From contig CAZGAH010000092.1 of NCBI GenBank assembly GCA_964523295.1, forward strand, positions 1-16,710: a stretch of DNA of 16,710 nucleotides, in the 5' to 3' direction. Source of the stretch: CAZGAH01 sp964523295. Lineage in GTDB: Bacteria > Desulfobacterota > Desulfovibrionia > Desulfovibrionales > Desulfovibrionaceae. Numbering within the stretch: position 1 is the first letter of the stretch; each line of letters opens with the position of its first letter. The translations under genes and the position numbers were made by a program. Of this stretch, positions 15,612 through 16,710 are shown piece after piece. Below the pieces are notes generated by a model. That model was not told the DNA's origin. It made no database searches and saw nothing but the letters and a program-made list of their open reading frames with translations.

Positions 15612-16629
15612 CGAAGACGTGGGAATCAGCTTCATCATACCGGCTTACAACGAGGAAAACGCGATCGCGAACACGATCGATCGCTTGAGCGCAGTGCTGG
15701 TGCAGTCGGGATTGCGCCATGAAATCGTCGTCGTCGACGACGGCTCGCGCGACTGCACGGCGCAACGTGCAGCGGAATCGGGCAAGGCGCGTGTCATCCG
15801 TCACCCGACCAATGCCGGCTACGGACGCAGCATCAAAACCGGAATCATGAATACGCGCTACCCCTGGCTGGGCATTGTGGACGCGGACGGCACGTATCCT
15901 GTTGAAAAACTGCCGGAACTCCTGATCCTCGATCAGGGGTTCGACATGGTGGTCGCCTCCAGGGCCAATGTGTCCGAGCATGATCGGGTCATGAAAATGA
16001 TCTTCCGGAAAATGCTGCTCCAGTTCATCCAGACCTTCGTCTCGGGACGCATCGTCGACCCGAACAGCGGCTTCCGGGTGTTTACCCGACGGCTGGCGAT
16101 GCGGTTCTTCCCTTTTCTCTGCAATACGTTTTCCTTTACGACGAGCATCACCCTGTTTGCCGTGGGCGAAGGGCATTTCGTAAAATACGTGCCCATCAAC
16201 TACGCCCCGCGCGTCGGCAAGTCGAAAGTCCGCCATTTCCGCGATTCCGTCAGAATGGCGCATCTGGTGCTTCAGGGCATAGCCGTCTGCAACCCGCAAA
16301 AGGTCTTTCTGCTTATTGCCCTGGCCAGCGCGCTCTTCGTCGCCCTTCCGACGCTTGCCGCCACCTGGCTGGGGTATGGCACCCTCGCCCTGTACTATTT
16401 CTTTTTCGGGCTCTGCACCGCGCTCTTGAGCGGCCTGGGCTTTCTGGCCGATGTCATCCGCTATTCCGATCGAAAGCACCTGACTGCAGGGCAGCATTTC
16501 CAAAGCCATTGCAGCGGTCTGCCTGGCTGCCACGAGTATCAGGCCGACGAACCCATGGGCACCGATGACAGCGCAGGAGCCGGGGCGAGGAGGCAGACTC
16601 CTGGCGATGGTCCGGATCACCAGGGGTAA
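15604..16629 (+). CDS. Family 2 glycosyltransferase (DPM1/GtrB-like), tail atypical
   Basis: A GT-A fold glycosyltransferase that probably moves a sugar from a nucleotide donor to polyprenyl phosphate at the inner membrane. The 341-residue protein has IIPAYNEE near the N-terminus, VVDDGS with D45-D46, the metal-binding D93-A-D95 (VDADGTYP), then DPNSGFRVF. Two C-terminal membrane helices (about 234-256 and 261-283) are as in GtrB-type enzymes. After about residue 291 (RYSDRKH) the sequence becomes Gly/Ala/Arg/Asp-rich and unlike the family, suggesting the real 3' end was replaced or frameshifted. The ATG at 15604 lies 11 bases after GGAG; the in-frame ATG at 15595 has GGAG only 2 bases away. 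It overlaps the amidotransferase gene by 8 bases, implying coupling. Confidence 0.88.
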   Translation: MHSEDVGISFIIPAYNEENAIANTIDRLSAVLVQSGLRHEIVVVDDGSRDCTAQRAAESGKARVIRHPTNAGYGRSIKTGIMNTRYPWLGIVDADGTYPVEKLPELLILDQGFDMVVASRANVSEHDRVMKMIFRKMLLQFIQTFVSGRIVDPNSGFRVFTRRLAMRFFPFLCNTFSFTTSITLFAVGEGHFVKYVPINYAPRVGKSKVRHFRDSVRMAHLVLQGIAVCNPQKVFLLIALASALFVALPTLAATWLGYGTLALYYFFFGLCTALLSGLGFLADVIRYSDRKHLTAGQHFQSHCSGLPGCHEYQADEPMGTDDSAGAGARRQTPGDGPDHQG

Positions 16630-16644
16630 TTACGTAAGGTAACC

Positions 16645-16663
16645 CCCCCGGCTCTGCCGGGGG
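16645..16663. repeat. Perfect GC hairpin near the right edge
   Basis: CCCCCGGC (16645-16652) and GCCGGGGG (16656-16663) form a perfect 8-bp stem with the loop TCT, starting 15 bases after the glycosyltransferase stop. There is no T-run after it, so it is not a standard terminator. An 8-bp palindrome TTACGTAA lies just before (16630-16637). Such short GC hairpins are also seen in REP-like repeats and at ends of IS200/IS605-type elements; no transposase is visible here. Confidence 0.5.
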
Positions 16664-16710
16664 ACTCCCAAAGTTTGACAGGTACGGGAATATATCGGAA
16701 GCCTCCTGCT

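Noticed and set aside
15517..16620. 367-residue minus-strand frame opposite the glycosyltransferase, starting with VIGAHGFVG
   Set aside because: The nucleotide-binding-like motif is not followed by any family pattern, and the frame mirrors a well-supported gene.
16675..16696. TTGACA with TATATC near the right edge as a promoter
   Set aside because: The spacing of 10 bases is far too short, and no correctly placed -10 is present before the window ends.

Overview
The window is high-GC chromosomal DNA from a Gram-negative bacterium. An outer-membrane heptose pathway enzyme (HldD), a periplasmic Do-type protease, and the pairing of an HtrA-like gene with hslU suggest a deltaproteobacterium, most likely of the Desulfovibrio group. 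That assignment comes from gene content and general resemblance, not from a database search. No rRNA, tRNA or CRISPR array was seen. Coding density is high, and no gap between genes exceeds about 210 bases.

Layout. Positions 1-3519 (minus strand) hold a hypothetical membrane protein, a Do-family serine protease with a signal peptide and two PDZ domains, and hslU, which is cut off by the left edge. Positions 3717-4440 (plus strand) hold the ribosome-rescue hydrolase ArfB and a 65-residue unknown protein. Positions 8402 down to 4534 (minus strand) form a likely operon: a calcineurin-like metallophosphoesterase, a soluble Ser/Thr kinase with a C-terminal DUF1566 domain, a YkgJ-type cysteine-cluster protein whose start overlaps the kinase stop, and hldD for LPS inner-core heptose. 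Positions 8603-11630 (plus strand) hold an OmpR-type response regulator and a large histidine kinase whose sensor domain carries about 140 residues of Pro/Ala/Gly-rich low-complexity sequence. Positions 11800-16629 (plus strand) hold a secreted Arg/Glu-rich coiled-coil protein, a membrane-anchored SGNH-fold protein, an AsnB-type glutamine amidotransferase and a polyprenyl-phosphate-type family 2 glycosyltransferase.

How the genes fit together. The left part is protein quality control (HtrA-like protease, HslU unfoldase, ArfB). The centre is signalling: a kinase and a phosphoesterase next to an LPS gene, divergent from a two-component system. The right part looks like the start of a surface-glycan locus, with O-acyl transfer or esterase, amide transfer and lipid-linked sugar transfer functions. 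The last about 200 bases look different: the glycosyltransferase tail stops resembling its family and a strong GC hairpin follows, which may mark the edge of a repeat or mobile element.

The most interesting items are the kinase-DUF1566/YkgJ/phosphoesterase module, the low-complexity insert in the histidine-kinase sensor, and the odd right-hand end. I found no clear evidence of a wholly new defence or mobile system inside the window.
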